Source of the DNA: Clostridium_I sp963725425
GTDB taxonomy: Bacteria; Bacillota; Clostridia; Clostridiales; Clostridiaceae
Length of the DNA: 64,000 nucleotides
Reading direction: 5' to 3'
NCBI GenBank assembly: GCA_963725425.1
Contig: CAVRYJ010000022.1
Coordinates: 1-64,000, forward strand
Below, in pieces: positions 9,557 through 16,734 of this stretch; within the stretch, counting starts at the first letter, position 1, and each line of letters starts with the position of its first letter. The position numbers and the translations under genes are program-made. The notes under the pieces were generated by a model. It was given only the letters and a program-made list of their open reading frames with translations. It did not search any database and was not told the DNA's origin.

Positions 9557-9850
9557 ATGTATAATATAGCCTTTTTACCTCCAGCAGAAAAATACTTTAA
9601 AAAACTAAAAGATAGAAAATTAAAAAACAAATATGAAAGTGCTATAGAAATAATACGTATAAATCCATATGTAGGTAAAGCAAAACATGGTGATTTAATT
9701 GGTATATATGGCTATGATATTTTTTACAATAAGACAAACTATGAATTAGCTTACAATATAGTTGAAAAACCTAATGGTGATGTTGTAGTTGTCATAATGG
9801 CTGGAACGCGTGAAAATTTTTATAATGCTATAAAAAGTTACATTAAATAG
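9557..9850 (+). CDS. RelE/ParE superfamily toxin
   Basis: ATG at 9557 gives 97 residues (MYNIAFLPPAEKYFKKLKDRKLK), the usual size for this fold. The pattern of an N-terminal strand, two helices rich in Lys, then strands ending VVVVIMAGTRENFYNAIKSYI fits RelE/ParE toxins, which cleave mRNA in the ribosome or attack gyrase. An in-frame extension upstream to 9506 would lie entirely inside the antitoxin gene and is not needed. The pair forms a standard type II toxin-antitoxin operon closed by a strong terminator at 9892. Confidence 0.85.
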   Translation: MYNIAFLPPAEKYFKKLKDRKLKNKYESAIEIIRINPYVGKAKHGDLIGIYGYDIFYNKTNYELAYNIVEKPNGDVVVVIMAGTRENFYNAIKSYIK

Positions 9851-9891
9851 GAACCAATTGTCAATTGACATTTTTCTAATATTGTTCAACG

Positions 9892-9938
9892 AATAAAACC
9901 ACATGATGGAATAGATATCCATCATGTGGTTTTATTTT
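9892..9938 (+). terminator. Strong terminator after the toxin-antitoxin operon
   Basis: A perfect 19-bp stem (9892-9910 with 9918-9936) encloses a 7-base loop and ends in a T-rich tract. The A-rich left arm makes it able to work in both directions. Confidence 0.9.
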
Positions 9939-10017
9939 TACACGTATGTGAGATGTAACCATAGGGCATTCGCCTATTTCCAATGATAGCAGGTGGATTA
10001 TCACAAATTTTTTTCAT
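9922..10017 (-). CDS. Possible 31-aa microprotein with strong ribosome site
   Basis: ATG at 10017 follows AGAAGGAG with ideal spacing and opens a 31-residue frame (MKKICDNPPAIIGNRRMPYG...). The stop lies inside the right arm of the toxin-antitoxin terminator hairpin. The peptide has two Cys and several Pro and Gly residues but no hydrophobic segment. No family is recognised. It may be a short real gene or the surviving start of a truncated one. Confidence 0.35.
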   Translation of the reverse strand: MKKICDNPPAIIGNRRMPYGYISHTCKNKTT

Positions 10018-10093
10018 AATGCGCACTCCTTCTACTTAAATTTTACTATCCCAGCATACAAAGCTAAACCTTAAAGACAGTTACTAAAAGAAA

Positions 10094-10134
10094 ATGAGCC
10101 AATACAGTAACAAAACTGCATTGGCCCATTTTTT
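10094..10134 (+). terminator. Hairpin with T-run
   Basis: 10094-10108 pairs with 10115-10129 with two mismatches around a 6-base loop and is followed by TTTTTT. No plus-strand gene ends just before it, so its role is unclear; it could also serve the minus strand. Confidence 0.55.
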
Positions 10135-10197
10135 ATATAAAGCTAATTTGTTTGCAGAAATAGAACTATACGTTACAATTTCTATTTTTACTTTTCA

Positions 10198-10503
10198 CTA
10201 TAAATAATACCTAAATAATTGCCTTAATAAAATTACTAACCATACTATCGCAAAAATATTTAGGCAAATTGAAAAAATAAAACAAGCAGAACTAAATACT
10301 TTTGGTTTTCTTTTGTTTATTTTTTCAGCTATATCAATAAATGATAATATAATTGCAATAGCCGATACTATTATCATTAAAACTATAGAAATTAATATAA
10401 TAAACATTACTAATGTATTAAGTATTCCATTATATAAGTGCATGGATGTAATAAAAATAATAGCATATATAATTATAAAAAACCATGATTTCTTTAAAAC
10501 CAT
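10198..10503 (-). CDS. Membrane protein of unknown function, 101 aa
   Basis: The protein has three clear hydrophobic segments: about residues 7-27 (FFIIIYAIIFITSMHL), 31-55 (TLVMFIILISIVLMIIVSAI) and 71-95 (ACFIFSICLNIFAIVWLVIL). A short basic loop (EKINKRKPK) separates the last two. The ribosome site GAGGTGG lies ahead of the ATG. No family is recognised and its neighbours give no functional link. Confidence 0.6.
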   Translation of the reverse strand: MVLKKSWFFIIIYAIIFITSMHLYNGILNTLVMFIILISIVLMIIVSAIAIILSFIDIAEKINKRKPKVFSSACFIFSICLNIFAIVWLVILLRQLFRYYL

Positions 10504-10635
10504 TTAACCACCTCATTTATATTAATATCATACCATAATATTTATTAAATGGTAAATTATACTTGGGGTGATGGTAGCATCCGTGTTATGTACTGAAAAA
10601 TAAATAATCCATTATGCTTGAAGGTAGAAAATATG

Positions 10636-11146
10636 TTATATAACACTATCAATTATCATCATAAAGTAACAGAAATCTTTCTTGCTTGAAGTACCTCCTG
10701 TACAAAAATAGGATATCTCCATTTTCTTTGCAACTATAGGCATGACTGTTTCAAATTCCCCGAATATCAGATTTGGCTTAAAACTTTGCACTAATTCCAT
10801 TTCTTCTTTAAATGTATTTTGCACATATTCTTTGGAAATAAGACCTTTAAGCCTTATTACATCGCATACGCTACTGATAGAAAATTTATGTTGAGATGAA
10901 TTGCCTTTGATATCCTTATTGCTGCCTTGCTGTAACAACTTTTGCATATCGAACTTAGGTTTATATCCTTGTACCACTTCATATCCACAGGATGTGGCAT
11001 AATCTGCTTCTCTTCCTGCAGCTCTAAATATTATGCTGCAGTCTTTCTGTGTTTTTTTTAATTTCATCTGCTATAGCAATTAATCTGGTTATACTTCCTA
11101 AAGCTTCAATAGAGGATATTCCAGGAGCAAATAATATTTTTTTCAA
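10636..11146 (-). pseudogene. UDP-type glycosyltransferase, frameshifted and shortened
   Basis: TTG at 11146, preceded by TTAGGAGATG, opens LKKILFAPGISSIEALGSITRLIAIADEIKK. The frame breaks in an eight-A run near 11055. It continues in another frame as QKDCSIIFRAAGREADYATSCGY and so on for 143 residues, including KPNLIFGEFETVMPIVAKK, the N-domain pattern of MGT/MurG-like glycosyltransferases. The protein ends after about 170 residues, far short of the usual 380-400, so the sugar-nucleotide-binding C-domain is missing. Its place beside a PadR gene and an MFS efflux gene suggests a lost drug-modification partner. That role is inference. Confidence 0.6.
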
Positions 11147-11333
11147 ATTAACATCTCCTAATTAAATTTTTCTTATCACATTTATGAAAAAATCTATGAA
11201 TGGGATAATTTTATATTTTAGTTCCTTCGCAAAAATTTTTACCTTTCAGAGCTGAAAAATGATTTGATGTTTTTTGTTCATAAGACAAACCTCCTAAATA
11301 ATAATGTGATATATGATATATTAGTGTATGATA

Positions 11334-11356
11334 AACTACTATAAATTATAGTAGTT
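11334..11356. promoter_or_regulatory. Operator-like inverted repeat downstream of padR
   Basis: AACTACTATAA (11334-11344) and TTATAGTAGTT (11346-11356) are perfect arms around one base. The core matches the larger repeat upstream of padR at 11951-11985 at 20 of 21 positions. On the minus strand it is followed by a ribosome site and a short start (ATG at 11281, TTAGGAGGTTTGTCTT upstream) whose frame stops after 11 codons. A one-A insertion in its A-run would extend it to 23 codons. The site therefore probably controls the transcript that runs into the glycosyltransferase remnant. Confidence 0.6.
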
Positions 11357-11405
11357 GGGCAAAAAAATCTCTACAATATAAGGATTTATTAGAGACATTA
11401 AATTA

Positions 11406-11933
11406 TTAATTATAATAATCAAAAACTTTTTCAGACCATTTTTGTAAAATGTTATAAAATTCGTTATATAGATCCAATATAAGAAATTCAGAACCAGATT
11501 TTTCATTGTGATGTTTTGCGTGATTATAAATTGGCTCCACAAAAGCTCTACGTTCTTCTACCTTGTTTTTGAAGTTTTCAAGGTATTCTTTTCTTTTTTC
11601 TGCTGGTAAATTCTCTATATTAACTAAGAATGCATTAAAATCTAAATAAACATTTCCTATATGTTTTGAACTTTCTTCCATTAGTTCATTGAAATATGAA
11701 TTTCCTTTTTCGTTCAGTGAATATAATGTTTTTTCGGGCATTTCACCTTCTTTAACAGTTCTTGAATTTAAATATCCATTATCGCATAATTTAATTATAT
11801 TTTTATAAATTGACGGGTTACTGATTTTTAGCCACTTAGTAAGATTCCAGATATCAAAATCTTTAACCATTTCATAGGCACTTTTCTCTTTGTGCTGCAA
11901 ATAGCCAAGTATTATTAAATTTATTGAAGACAT
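11406..11933 (-). CDS. PadR family transcriptional regulator
   Basis: The start at 11933 (MSSINLIILGYLQHKEKSAYEM) is chosen because GGTGGTG lies 7 bases before it; five extra upstream codons are open. The protein of 175 residues has the PadR winged helix (LGYLQHKEKSAYEMVKDF, then SIYKNIIKLCDNGYL, then TLYSLNEKGNSYF) and a C-terminal helical dimerisation domain (Vir_act_alpha_C type). It lies 79 bp downstream of the MFS efflux gene with its own operator-like repeat in between. Typical PadR proteins repress efflux genes and release on binding a drug-like ligand. Confidence 0.88.
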   Translation of the reverse strand: MSSINLIILGYLQHKEKSAYEMVKDFDIWNLTKWLKISNPSIYKNIIKLCDNGYLNSRTVKEGEMPEKTLYSLNEKGNSYFNELMEESSKHIGNVYLDFNAFLVNIENLPAEKRKEYLENFKNKVEERRAFVEPIYNHAKHHNEKSGSEFLILDLYNEFYNILQKWSEKVFDYYN

Positions 11934-11950
11934 TTTAATCACCACCATTT

Positions 11951-11985
11951 ATCATATACTACTATAAAGTATAGTAGTATATGAT
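11951..11985. promoter_or_regulatory. PadR operator: perfect 16-bp inverted repeat
   Basis: Two 16-bp arms (11951-11966 and 11970-11985) are exact inverse complements around a 3-base spacer. The repeat lies 18 bp upstream of the padR start and just after the MFS stop. Its core, ACTACTATAAAGTATAGTAG, recurs at 11334-11356 with one change in the centre. This is the best candidate for PadR autoregulation. Confidence 0.75.
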
Positions 11986-12012
11986 ATATTTGTCAATTGA
12001 CCATTAGACTGT

Positions 12013-13308
12013 TTAGTCATCTAATGTTTTTATATGTTTATCAAATTTAAAGAAGCAACATCCTAAAAAACCTATGAATCCTATGGCTATGTATACTAAA
12101 CCATTACCTGACCCTCTTCCATTACCAACTATATAAGAAAAAAATCCTTGTAAAGTAGAGGGGTTGTCCATAAATGGCTCAAATATTTTATCTGTTAAAA
12201 GTCCACCTAGTATATATCCAATAGGGATAGATACGTATTGTAAGGTATTTCTTGCAGAAAAAACCCTTCCTTGCATTTCTATTGGGATTTTTGTCCTCAT
12301 TATATACTCAACATTCGCTGTTAAAAATGGAACTAAACAATTACCTGCAAAAACTGCAATCATCCAAACATAATAGTTACGGCCAATTCCAAGCATACTA
12401 TTACAGACTAAGAATGAAAATATCATCGTATTTATAATAACGGGTATTCTTTTTTTAGGCTGTTTCATTACTGTTACTAAAATACTCCCAATAATACCAG
12501 CAATACCGATGCTACTACTTACAATACCTAGTTCAAACTTATTGTTTCCATTTCTCAGCAAAATCATAGGCGTTAAATTACAACTATATATAGCTGCAAT
12601 GAAATTTACAAATCCCATGAAAATTATGAGATGAAAAATATCTTTTCTATTTATAATATAAGTAATTCCTTGCTTACAGTTTGAAACTAAACTTTCTTTT
12701 TTAACTTGTTTTTTTATAATATTATTTGGAATATACACAAAAAACAGTAAAGATATAAACGAAAATAAAAAGGTGCCTAAATCAGCAACTATAATTACCT
12801 TCATTCCCAGCAGTACATAAAGCGAAGTAGCCATTATTGGTGCAAGTGTAGTAGTAAATGCAATAGCAAAAGAACGTAAACCACTTATTTGTGTGTAGTA
12901 TTTCTTTGGAACTATTAACGATATTACAACATCTGATGCGGGTCCTTGAAATGCATCAACAACTCCTAAAGTAAAATTGATTAAATATAAATAACGGATA
13001 TCTAGTTGATTGAAAAATAATAGTATTAATGTAATTAACGAAAAAATTATTGCAATAGCATTAGCTATTAATAATATTTTTTTCTTATTCCAGCCATCAA
13101 TAAAACTACCAGCAAAGAAACTAAATAATATAGATGGAAGTAATGAACAAACAGTTAAAGATGATATATACAATACAGAACCACTTTGCTCATATGCCCA
13201 CATAATTAATCCAAAACTAGTCATTTTACTACCAAATTGAGAAATAAATTGCCCTAACTGTAATATATAAAAATTCTTTAATTCCTTATTATATTTTAAA
13301 ATTTTCAT
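12013..13308 (-). CDS. MFS efflux transporter (DHA3/MefA-like)
   Basis: The 431-residue protein has twelve predicted membrane segments. Its opening (FYILQLGQFISQFGSKMTSF) and motif A region (AGSFIDGWNKKKILL) are typical of the DHA3 group that includes macrolide exporters. The ribosome site AAGGAGTG precedes the ATG. A 20-codon leader ORF and pairing repeats lie upstream, and part of the ribosome site lies in a potential stem, as in antibiotic-induced efflux genes. The next gene on the strand is a PadR regulator. Substrate is unknown; macrolides or similar ribosome-binding drugs are a reasonable guess. Confidence 0.87.
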   Translation of the reverse strand: MKILKYNKELKNFYILQLGQFISQFGSKMTSFGLIMWAYEQSGSVLYISSLTVCSLLPSILFSFFAGSFIDGWNKKKILLIANAIAIIFSLITLILLFFNQLDIRYLYLINFTLGVVDAFQGPASDVVISLIVPKKYYTQISGLRSFAIAFTTTLAPIMATSLYVLLGMKVIIVADLGTFLFSFISLLFFVYIPNNIIKKQVKKESLVSNCKQGITYIINRKDIFHLIIFMGFVNFIAAIYSCNLTPMILLRNGNNKFELGIVSSSIGIAGIIGSILVTVMKQPKKRIPVIINTMIFSFLVCNSMLGIGRNYYVWMIAVFAGNCLVPFLTANVEYIMRTKIPIEMQGRVFSARNTLQYVSIPIGYILGGLLTDKIFEPFMDNPSTLQGFFSYIVGNGRGSGNGLVYIAIGFIGFLGCCFFKFDKHIKTLDD

Positions 13309-13450
13309 TTTAACTTCACTCCTTAATTATATTAATAATTAAAGTTGCAAAGTCAATATTTAATAGCTTATTACTCCATGCAATCTCTATTTTTAATGAC
13401 TTTGCATGAAGTTAATACAATAGTTAATACCATAAAATTCACCCCTTTTA
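13309..13450 (-). promoter_or_regulatory. Possible translational attenuator of the MFS efflux gene
   Basis: Reading the minus strand, a short leader ORF (13433-13371) contains TGCAAAGTCA (13406-13397). The exact complement, TGACTTTGCA, lies after the leader stop (13355-13346). Next comes a 10-bp stem (13344-13335 with 13330-13321, one G-U pair) that takes in AAGG of the MFS ribosome site AAGGAG. A ribosome stalled on the leader could change which pairs form and expose the site. The arrangement resembles the leaders of inducible macrolide resistance genes; function is inference. Confidence 0.5.
13371..13433 (-). CDS. Leader peptide upstream of MFS efflux gene, 20 aa
   Basis: ATG at 13433 follows AAAAGGGGTG with good spacing and encodes MVLTIVLTSCKVIKNRDCME. 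It ends 62 bp before the MFS start. The codons covering residues 9-12 form one arm of the inverted repeat that pairs downstream of the leader stop. The strong ribosome site and this overlap argue for a regulatory leader peptide, although no known stalling motif is recognised. Confidence 0.5.
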   Translation of the reverse strand: MVLTIVLTSCKVIKNRDCME

Positions 13451-13510
13451 ATAAAAATATTATATCATTAAGCATTAATTTTATAAACTACTAAAATTCA
13501 CAAGTATATT

Positions 13511-13541
13511 AACCATATAAACTTTTTGTTATATGGTTTTT
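13511..13541 (+). terminator. Hairpin with T-run
   Basis: AACCATATAA (13511-13520) pairs with TTATATGGTT (13529-13538) and is followed by a short T-run. It lies between the divergent efflux leader and the padR-DUF2812 promoter and may isolate the two transcription units. Confidence 0.5.
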
Positions 13542-13546
13542 TAGTG

Positions 13547-13589
13547 TTGACATATAAAGTACAACTGTATATCATGCAACTATATAGTT
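13547..13589 (+). promoter_or_regulatory. Promoter and palindromic operator of padR-DUF2812
   Basis: TTGACA (13547-13552) and TATCAT (13570-13575) are separated by 17 bp, a good sigma-A type promoter. The perfect palindrome AACTATATAGTT (13578-13589) lies at the likely transcription start, well placed for repression by the PadR protein encoded next. Confidence 0.7.
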
Positions 13590-13619
13590 AAACTTTATAA
13601 TAAAGGAGTTAGAGAGCAA

Positions 13620-13943
13620 ATGAAAAGAAATAAAAATTTACCACTTACAGAAACAGTTTATTACATTCTTTTATCTCTACTTGAACCAGCACATGGATAT
13701 TTAATTATGCAAAAGGCTGAAGAATTAAGCGGCGGGAATGTAAGGATAGCGGCAGGTACTTTATACGGAGCCATTGAAAATTTACTGAAATTAAAATTTA
13801 TTCAGCCTGTTGAAAGTGATGATGTTAGACGTAAAGTTTATATAATCACAGAAGAGGGAAAGAAAGTATTAATTCTTGATTTTGAAAGAATGAAACATAT
13901 GATTCAGGTTACTGAGAATAATTTGAAACAGAGTGGGGTGTAA
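13620..13943 (+). CDS. PadR family regulator, short form
   Basis: The 107-residue protein is almost only the winged-helix domain (TETVYYILLSLLEPAHGYLI, then RIAAGTLYGAIENLLK, then RRKVYIITEEGKKVL). It lacks the long C-terminal helices of the 11.4-kb PadR. It starts after AAAGGAGTTAGAGAGCAA. Two bases separate its stop from the following DUF2812 gene, so the two are translated from one mRNA. This pairing is widespread in Clostridium and Bacillus. The PadR protein is presumably an autorepressor acting at the palindrome at 13578. Confidence 0.9.
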   Translation: MKRNKNLPLTETVYYILLSLLEPAHGYLIMQKAEELSGGNVRIAAGTLYGAIENLLKLKFIQPVESDDVRRKVYIITEEGKKVLILDFERMKHMIQVTENNLKQSGV

Positions 13944-13945
13944 AT

Positions 13946-14569
13946 ATGAAAAAATTTAGATTTTATGTGAGCTTTGATAAAGAAGAAAAATGGTTAAATG
14001 AAATGGCAATCCAAGGTTGGGAATTAGATAGAAAACATACAAAATATGAATTCCGTAAAACTTCACCTAACAATACTATTATAAAAATAGATTATCGCAA
14101 TTTTAAGTTAAAGGACGATTTCCAAAATTATATTATACTTTTTAAGGACTACGGGTGGGAACATATTACTGGTACAAAAACATCTGGAAAGCAATACTTC
14201 AAAAAAATAGATGAAAGAGCTGGTGATGATATTTTTTCTGATGTATATTCTAAAGCAGAGAGATACAAGAAATTATCAAATATGTGGCTATCATTGGCAG
14301 CATGTTATATTCCCATATTTATAGCGTGGATTACAACAAAAACTTTTAATATTTCTGCTGTATTGAATCCAAAACTACTATATTATACACCTGGATTATG
14401 GCAAAAGACAGGAACATCATTTTTAAGGGCATTCTTAATTGAAACACCTTTCGCAATGATGAGAGGAGGTATTTGGTTTCTTTTTCCTTGTTTAATTATT
14501 CTATATACTATTTTCGCAGTAAAAGCAAGAATGTATTATCAAAAGACAAATCTTAAAAACCTAATGTAA
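13946..14569 (+). CDS. DUF2812 domain membrane protein
   Basis: The 207-residue protein has an N-terminal DUF2812 domain of about 120 residues (MKKFRFYVSFDKEEKWLNEM, then GWELDRKHTKYEFRK). Two hydrophobic segments follow, near residues 112-132 (LSLAACYIPIFIAWITT) and 180-196 (IWFLFPCLIILYTIFAV). It ends near the membrane with a basic tail. It is co-transcribed with the short PadR gene. The function of DUF2812 is not known; co-occurrence with PadR suggests envelope or drug-stress sensing. Confidence 0.85.
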   Translation: MKKFRFYVSFDKEEKWLNEMAIQGWELDRKHTKYEFRKTSPNNTIIKIDYRNFKLKDDFQNYIILFKDYGWEHITGTKTSGKQYFKKIDERAGDDIFSDVYSKAERYKKLSNMWLSLAACYIPIFIAWITTKTFNISAVLNPKLLYYTPGLWQKTGTSFLRAFLIETPFAMMRGGIWFLFPCLIILYTIFAVKARMYYQKTNLKNLM

Positions 14570-14633
14570 GACTTATTGGAGGTGTGTTGCTTCATATTCT
14601 TCGTATCTTACGTCAAAATGCGTCGCATTTTTA

Positions 14634-14702
14634 GTGGACAATGGAGAATTGACAATGTACAGTAACTATCAATGGACAATTTTCCATTGTCAATTGTCCA
14701 TT
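14634..14702. repeat. Palindromic TGGACAATTG-type repeat
   Basis: About 30 bases at each end are imperfect inverse complements built from units such as TGGACAATGGAGAATTGACA (left) and CCATTGTCAATTGTCCA (right). Related units occur at 19.73, 26.10, 31.20-31.38 and 56.23 kb. It lies between the convergent DUF2812 and hydrolase genes and may act as a bidirectional terminator or be a small mobile-type repeat. Confidence 0.7.
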
Positions 14703-15813
14703 AGAATAGGAACTTTCTTACCTCAGCAAATGCCAAATCTTGTCGGCCAGCTTGACAATGTTCTGCACCACCAGTCTCTTTTGTAAAAACCTTGGTTGTG
14801 ATGGATGCCGCATTACATAGTTCTTCCTGAATTTGTGGAAGTCTTGAAATCGGAACATATTGGTCATCTTCTCCAGCTAGTAGTAACACATCCTGATTGA
14901 TGAATTGTCCGATACCCTTCATTGTGTGACGCTGAAAATTTTGAAACAGACCATAAGGGGTTGTTTCGCCAGTAATCTCATATCCTTGATTAACTTTCCA
15001 ATTGAGATCAATGTCATTGTCCATCAGTTTATTAATGATGGCATTCAACTTGTCTGCTTCGCCATCTTTAATTAATTTCATCAACATATTTGCCTGTATT
15101 AGAGGCATGCGGTTTGTTAACGCATCTAGAGCACAGTAGAAAATGTCCAATGCAATAACTTTGTCGATTCGTTTTTCAAAGGCTGCAGCACGCATAACAA
15201 AGTAGCCTCCCCAAGACATACCCATCAAACTCACACGCTTTAAATTGAAATAATCTATTACTATTGAAACTGGTTTTTCCCAATTCATAATAAATTTCAA
15301 ACCATTTTTTAAAGCTGTGCCTTGTCCGGGACCATCGAAAACAATAATATCGTAGTCAATGTTTTTCAGAAATCTCATCATAGGAATCATTTCTTCCATG
15401 TAACCATCAAAGCCACCAAATACTATTAGTGTTTTATGTGCACCAGGATTTATTAATTTAGCAGCTGGTAGAAAAGAGTTATCGTATGGAATTTCATAAG
15501 GCTGAAAGTCAAATTCATGATAGCCCTTATAAAAGTTCTCACGAAAGCCCTTGTACATCTTTTGCTTATTGGGGTCAGTTGCATCTAAATAAAAATCTGC
15601 TGCTTTATAATAATTTGAAGCAATACTATAATCACCGGCTTTTTCCCGCTTAGCAGCAAATTGTGACCAACTCTTATACCAGCCTTGTGTATCTACTAAT
15701 TGAGGCAGGATTTCCTTTATATCATCCTGTACTTTTGGATCATCTTCATAATCACGAGTAAAACGATTGATTTGTAAATCGAATTGCTCATTACCTGTAT
15801 ATTTCTTAAACAT
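14701..15813 (-). CDS. Alpha/beta hydrolase (FrsA/acyl-peptidase-like)
   Basis: The 370-residue protein has a helical N-terminal part of about 110 residues and an alpha/beta-hydrolase domain. The nucleophile elbow is GMSWGGYF (G-x-S-x-G). An acid residue candidate lies in LAGEDDQYVP and the catalytic His in GGAEHCQAG. The layout resembles FrsA-like or dipeptidyl-peptidase-type serine hydrolases common in clostridia. There is no signal peptide, so it acts in the cytoplasm. It is divergent from a TetR regulator that probably controls it. The substrate is unknown. Confidence 0.83.
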   Translation of the reverse strand: MFKKYTGNEQFDLQINRFTRDYEDDPKVQDDIKEILPQLVDTQGWYKSWSQFAAKREKAGDYSIASNYYKAADFYLDATDPNKQKMYKGFRENFYKGYHEFDFQPYEIPYDNSFLPAAKLINPGAHKTLIVFGGFDGYMEEMIPMMRFLKNIDYDIIVFDGPGQGTALKNGLKFIMNWEKPVSIVIDYFNLKRVSLMGMSWGGYFVMRAAAFEKRIDKVIALDIFYCALDALTNRMPLIQANMLMKLIKDGEADKLNAIINKLMDNDIDLNWKVNQGYEITGETTPYGLFQNFQRHTMKGIGQFINQDVLLLAGEDDQYVPISRLPQIQEELCNAASITTKVFTKETGGAEHCQAGRQDLAFAEVRKFLF

Positions 15814-15914
15814 AAATAAATCTCCTTTTATTCTATTAATTTTGATTCATCTAATCTACAATTAAAGTATAATAGCGGTGTAATTCACAGGCAATCTACA
15901 AAATAGTACTATGT

Positions 15915-15928
15915 GTTCGTAATCGAAC
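15915..15928. promoter_or_regulatory. Candidate TetR operator
   Basis: GTTCG-TAAT-CGAAC is a short inverted repeat between the divergent hydrolase and TetR starts. It is a plausible site for the TetR protein but is short. Confidence 0.4.
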
Positions 15929-15974
15929 TAAAAATGATAAAATGTAGGAAAACGGACAAAAGGGGTGAAATTAA

Positions 15975-16529
15975 ATGGCAGAGGACATACGCATTATTAA
16001 AAATAAACGAAACATTGAAGCTGCTCTCATTAAGCTGCTGCAGGAAAAAGACTTTGTTCATATTACAATTAGAGACATTTGTAACACATCCTTAACAGGT
16101 CGTTCTACTTTTTATAGTCATTATTTGGATAAATATGATTTGCTTGAAAAAATCGTCCAGAGGTATGCGAATATCCTCAGACAGGAAACTGAGATACGGT
16201 TTTTCAAAATAAAAAATGATGATATTGAAATGTTTATAAAAGATGCATCTGTTACTTACTTACAACATAAAGAGGCTTTTAAAGTATTGTTAAAAGTTCA
16301 TGTGTCTAATGGGGATTTACGGGAACAAATTGAAGAGATTCTTTTTACACAATGTAGAACATTTTTAAAAGAACAACAAAAGACAGAAAACGTTTCAGTG
16401 GATTTATTGTCAAAGCTTTATGTAGCCAATGTTCTTGCACTGATAAATTGGACATTAGAACATGGCATGGATGATCAAGCTATTCATTTTGCTAGTGTTC
16501 TTCAAAACCATGTTTTTAAAATGTTATAG
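15975..16529 (+). CDS. TetR/AcrR family regulator
   Basis: The 184-residue protein begins after AAAAGGGGTGAAATTAA. Residues 10-55 form the TetR helix-turn-helix (IKNKRNIEAALIKLLQEKDF, then RDICNTSLTGRSTFYSHYLD). The remainder is the helical ligand and dimer domain, of the TetR_C group often seen beside hydrolases and acid-resistance genes in Firmicutes. It is divergent from the alpha/beta hydrolase. A decayed copy of its last 25 codons appears at 33852-33938. Confidence 0.88.
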   Translation: MAEDIRIIKNKRNIEAALIKLLQEKDFVHITIRDICNTSLTGRSTFYSHYLDKYDLLEKIVQRYANILRQETEIRFFKIKNDDIEMFIKDASVTYLQHKEAFKVLLKVHVSNGDLREQIEEILFTQCRTFLKEQQKTENVSVDLLSKLYVANVLALINWTLEHGMDDQAIHFASVLQNHVFKML

Positions 16530-16734
16530 ATATATACTGTTAGTGGCCTTCCTAGATTCTATTATTATATATGACGATTTTCTCCATATAACAGAAGCAA
16601 AGCCTTTAGTAGATTACGTTATTTCTTTGGAGGGACATGTAACCATACATGACATAATAATCTTTTTCAGCTACCATAGATAAGTATTTCTATGTTATAG
16701 TTAATAAAATTAAATTAATGAAGAGGTGCTAGTA

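Noticed and set aside
9178..10017. Toxin-antitoxin pair as part of a larger defence island
   Set aside because: Neighbours are a penicillin-binding protein and a small membrane protein; no restriction or nuclease genes are near.
16462..16683. 73-codon frame after TetR
   Set aside because: It overlaps the TetR end in another frame and continues into non-coding sequence.
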